Shown one piece after another: positions 61,932 to 64,000 of a stretch of DNA of 64,000 nucleotides. How positions within the stretch are numbered: position 1 is the first letter of the stretch; each line of letters starts with the position of its first letter. The notes under the pieces were generated by a model that did no database searches, had not been told where the DNA came from, and worked only from the letters and a program-made list of their open reading frames with translations. The DNA is taken from NCBI GenBank assembly GCA_963539845.1, contig CAUTML010000001.1:248001-312000 (forward strand), written 5' to 3'. The position numbers were made by a program, and so were the translations under genes. The stretch is from CAMUQR01 sp963539845 (GTDB lineage: Bacteria; Patescibacteriota; Saccharimonadia; Saccharimonadales; Saccharimonadaceae).

Positions 61932-62028
61932 AGTATCAGCATTCTATCACACTTATGCTTATATGTCAATACCCACGACAGTTTTTTTACAAAAAGACAA
62001 ATTTAGAACCGACCATAAAAACGGCTAG

Positions 62029-62802
62029 TTATTTTGTTTGGGTTTGTCGAAACTGTTCATACAGACAGACCGTCGTCGCCATCGCTAGATTAAGCGATTC
62101 GAGCTTGTCAGATTGCGGAATTTTAGCGGTCAAAGTCGCCATTTGCAAAAGCGCCGGCGACACCCCCGCCCCCTCATTACCGACCAGCCAGCCAATTTTG
62201 CCGGTCAGATCCAGCTCAAAAATATTTTTCTCGGCATGTGAACTTGTCGCGATAAACTGATAATCCACATGGGTCGTGATAAATCGCGCCAAATCAGTTT
62301 TTTGGTAAATATTTAGATCAAACACCGCCCCAGCACTGGCCCGAATTACACTTGGCGCAAACGCATCCACCGACCCGTCCGCCAATATAATATCGCGAAT
62401 TCCGACCGCCAGCGCCAACCGACAAATCGCCCCAAGATTACCCGGATCTTGCACTTGATCAATCAAAATCACCGACCGCTCAGTCGGCTGGAAACGCGAC
62501 GCAGTGGGGATTTTTACTACCGCTAACACACCGGCGTTGGTTTTGACCGGCGAAATTGCCTTCATCACCTCTGATGAGACTAAAACATAATCACTCGCCA
62601 ACTCCATAACAGATTGAGCGCGCTGTTGCTTGGTTTCATCAATTAGCAACAGCTCCGGTTGGCCAACTTTCGTGAGATAATCGCGCACAAAGCTCACCCC
62701 ATCAATCACTGTCAAACCTGCTTGACGACGCACCTTCGCATCAGTCGTCAGCTTGGCGATGTGTTTAATTTTGGCATTTTGACGTGAGCGAATTATTTCC
62801 AT
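62029..62802 (-). CDS. SpoU-family RNA 2'-O-methyltransferase (TrmH/RlmB-like)
   Basis: 257-residue SPOUT enzyme. An N-terminal substrate-binding region (SRQNAKIKHIAKL) precedes the knot: IDQVQDPGNLGAICRLA, IGWLVGNEGAGVSP and IPQSDKLESLNLAMAT. The exact nucleotide (tRNA G18 or rRNA) cannot be told. It starts three bases after the glyS stop and is surely in the same operon. Confidence 0.92.
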   Translation of the reverse strand: MEIIRSRQNAKIKHIAKLTTDAKVRRQAGLTVIDGVSFVRDYLTKVGQPELLLIDETKQQRAQSVMELASDYVLVSSEVMKAISPVKTNAGVLAVVKIPTASRFQPTERSVILIDQVQDPGNLGAICRLALAVGIRDIILADGSVDAFAPSVIRASAGAVFDLNIYQKTDLARFITTHVDYQFIATSSHAEKNIFELDLTGKIGWLVGNEGAGVSPALLQMATLTAKIPQSDKLESLNLAMATTVCLYEQFRQTQTK

Positions 62803-62805
62803 ATT

Positions 62806-64000
62806 CTAACCAATCAATTCACTAATCGCCACCCGCCGTTGCTCAGCCGTGTCACGCTCACGCACAGTGACGGTGTTATCCTCGAGGCTATCGAAATCCA
62901 CCACTACGCAATACGGTGTACCAATTTCATCCTGACGGCGATAGCGTTTACCAATGTTGCCGTTATCATCCCAGACAACATTACCATATTTTTGCTTCAA
63001 AGCCCGATATACTTCGCGGGCTTTTTCGACCAGCGCTGGTTTGTTTTTGAGCAGAGGCGACACGCAATAACGCACTGGCGCTAACTCTTCTGGCAGGCGC
63101 AACACCACACGAGCATCACCACCAACTTGATCTTCAGAATAAGCCGTCGCCAAAATCGCCATCAACAGTCGCTCAATCCCAATGCTCGGCTCAATCACAT
63201 GTGGCACAAACCGTTCGTTCGAGCCTTTGACCAGATATTCCATCTTTTTGCCACTGACGCGTTCAATATTATTAAGATCAAAATCAGTTCGATAAGCCAA
63301 TCCCATCAGTTCTTCCCGCCCCAAGCCTGGATAGTCAAATTCAAAATCAATCGTCCGCTTCGAATAGTGGGCGCGATCCGCCTCCGGCACTTCTAACTCG
63401 TGAATCGCTTGTTTTGGCAATCCTAGACCAGTCAAAAAATCCCAAAACGCCTGACGCCATTCCTCAAACGCCCGCTCCCAATCATTCGGATGGACAAAAT
63501 ATTCGATTTCCATCTGCTCAAACTCACGCGACCGAAACACAAAATCCCGCGGGCTGATTTCATTACGAAAACTTTTACCAACCTGACCAATTCCAAACGG
63601 CAAATCCGGATAAAAGCAATCGACCACATTACGATAATTAGTAAAAATCCCCTGCGCCGTCTCTGGTCGCAGATAACTAATTGAATTCTCGTCCTCCATC
63701 GCGCCAACGTTAGTTTTAAACATCATATTAAACACCCGCGAAGCACTCAAAGTATTACCATCGGGCGATTTAATGCCCTTTTCGCTAATTAAAGCATCCA
63801 TTTCCGCCATCGTCAAACCATCGGCCGATAAACCATTATCCTTCAAAACATGATCAGTGCGGTAGCGTTTTTTAGTTACCACATCTTCGCACAACGGATC
63901 GACAAATGTCTCAACATGACCACTAGCCTGCCAAACTTTTTGGTTCATCAAAATTGCCGAATCGACGCCATACATATCATCGCGACCATCAACAAATTGT
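62806..64000 (-). CDS. glyQS: Glycyl-tRNA synthetase, N-terminal part beyond window
   Basis: Class II synthetase, dimeric (eukaryote-like) type. The frame is open to base 64000, so the N-terminus is missing; about 397 codons are visible. Recognisable pieces: GVDSAILMNQKVWQASGHVE, SYLRPETAQGIFTNY, FGIGQVGKSFRNEISPRDF, and the class II motif 3 region HVIEPSIGIERLLMAIL. The C-terminal anticodon domain is short, ending EQRRVAISELIG. Confidence 0.95.
   Translation of the reverse strand, partial: QFVDGRDDMYGVDSAILMNQKVWQASGHVETFVDPLCEDVVTKKRYRTDHVLKDNGLSADGLTMAEMDALISEKGIKSPDGNTLSASRVFNMMFKTNVGAMEDENSISYLRPETAQGIFTNYRNVVDCFYPDLPFGIGQVGKSFRNEISPRDFVFRSREFEQMEIEYFVHPNDWERAFEEWRQAFWDFLTGLGLPKQAIHELEVPEADRAHYSKRTIDFEFDYPGLGREELMGLAYRTDFDLNNIERVSGKKMEYLVKGSNERFVPHVIEPSIGIERLLMAILATAYSEDQVGGDARVVLRLPEELAPVRYCVSPLLKNKPALVEKAREVYRALKQKYGNVVWDDNGNIGKRYRRQDEIGTPYCVVVDFDSLEDNTVTVRERDTAEQRRVAISELIG

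Overview
The window looks like chromosomal DNA of a small-genome bacterium of the Candidate Phyla Radiation (Patescibacteria), most probably a Candidatus Saccharibacteria (TM7) lineage. The reasons are indirect: short intergenic gaps, no biosynthetic pathways, type IV pilin-like proteins, a sortase, DprA, a large VirD4-like ATPase, many lineage-specific membrane proteins with long disordered cytoplasmic N-termini, and a shortened division/cell-wall cluster. TGA is used as a stop (for example at 11444 and 38145), so this is not a UGA=Gly lineage such as SR1 or Gracilibacteria. No rRNA gene is present, so placement rests on inference.

Layout. 1-10 kb: an ABC exporter (first gene cut by the window edge), two cation P-type ATPases, an ASCH protein, tRNA-Gln, a pilin-like protein and a membrane-anchored protein. 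10-22 kb: RNA modification (RlmD/TrmA-like, Dus), a UvrD-type helicase fused to a nuclease, a pilin-like protein carrying RCC1-type repeats, glutaredoxin, SmpB and exonuclease III. 22.9-25.6 kb: an accessory patch with a MATE transporter of foreign composition and two tandem unknown paralogues, then tRNA-Leu. 25.8-40.4 kb: sortase, MscS, PEGA and DUF4367 proteins, GltX, DUF3048, two histidine kinases and a response regulator with tRNA-Glu between them, RluB/RsuA-type synthase, Der and a YwaF-like protein. 40.5-48.7 kb: Pth, an orphan minus-strand RNA, DprA, then an accessory insert (zinc-protease-like pair, glycine-rich micropeptide, NUDIX, truncated zincin) bounded on one side by a 32-bp repeat of the topA promoter, then TopA and a sigma-region-4/HARE-like regulator. 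48.8-52.6 kb: a VirD4/TraG-like ATPase and a 1-kb RNA-rich gap. 52.6-61.3 kb (minus strand): mraZ-rsmH-ftsL-ftsI-mraY-ftsW-murG-ftsQ, with MraZ operator repeats inside the mraZ promoter and two perfect DnaA boxes upstream. 61.4-64 kb: a repeat-motif membrane protein, an SpoU methyltransferase and the C-terminal part of glycyl-tRNA synthetase.

Two expression modes are visible. At least twelve genes have a -10 hexamer only 6-8 bases before the start codon and no Shine-Dalgarno sequence, which suggests leaderless mRNAs. Others, especially accessory genes and tiny ORFs, have strong AAGGAGG-type sites. Several promoter-plus-terminator units carry no convincing ORF and are candidate small RNAs. The strongest candidates for something undescribed are the protease-pair/glycine-rich peptide cassette, the duplicated topA promoter beside it, and the orphan RNAs at 41.1-41.3, 52.0-52.2 and 52.5-52.6 kb. 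No CRISPR array, rRNA or intact insertion sequence was seen.
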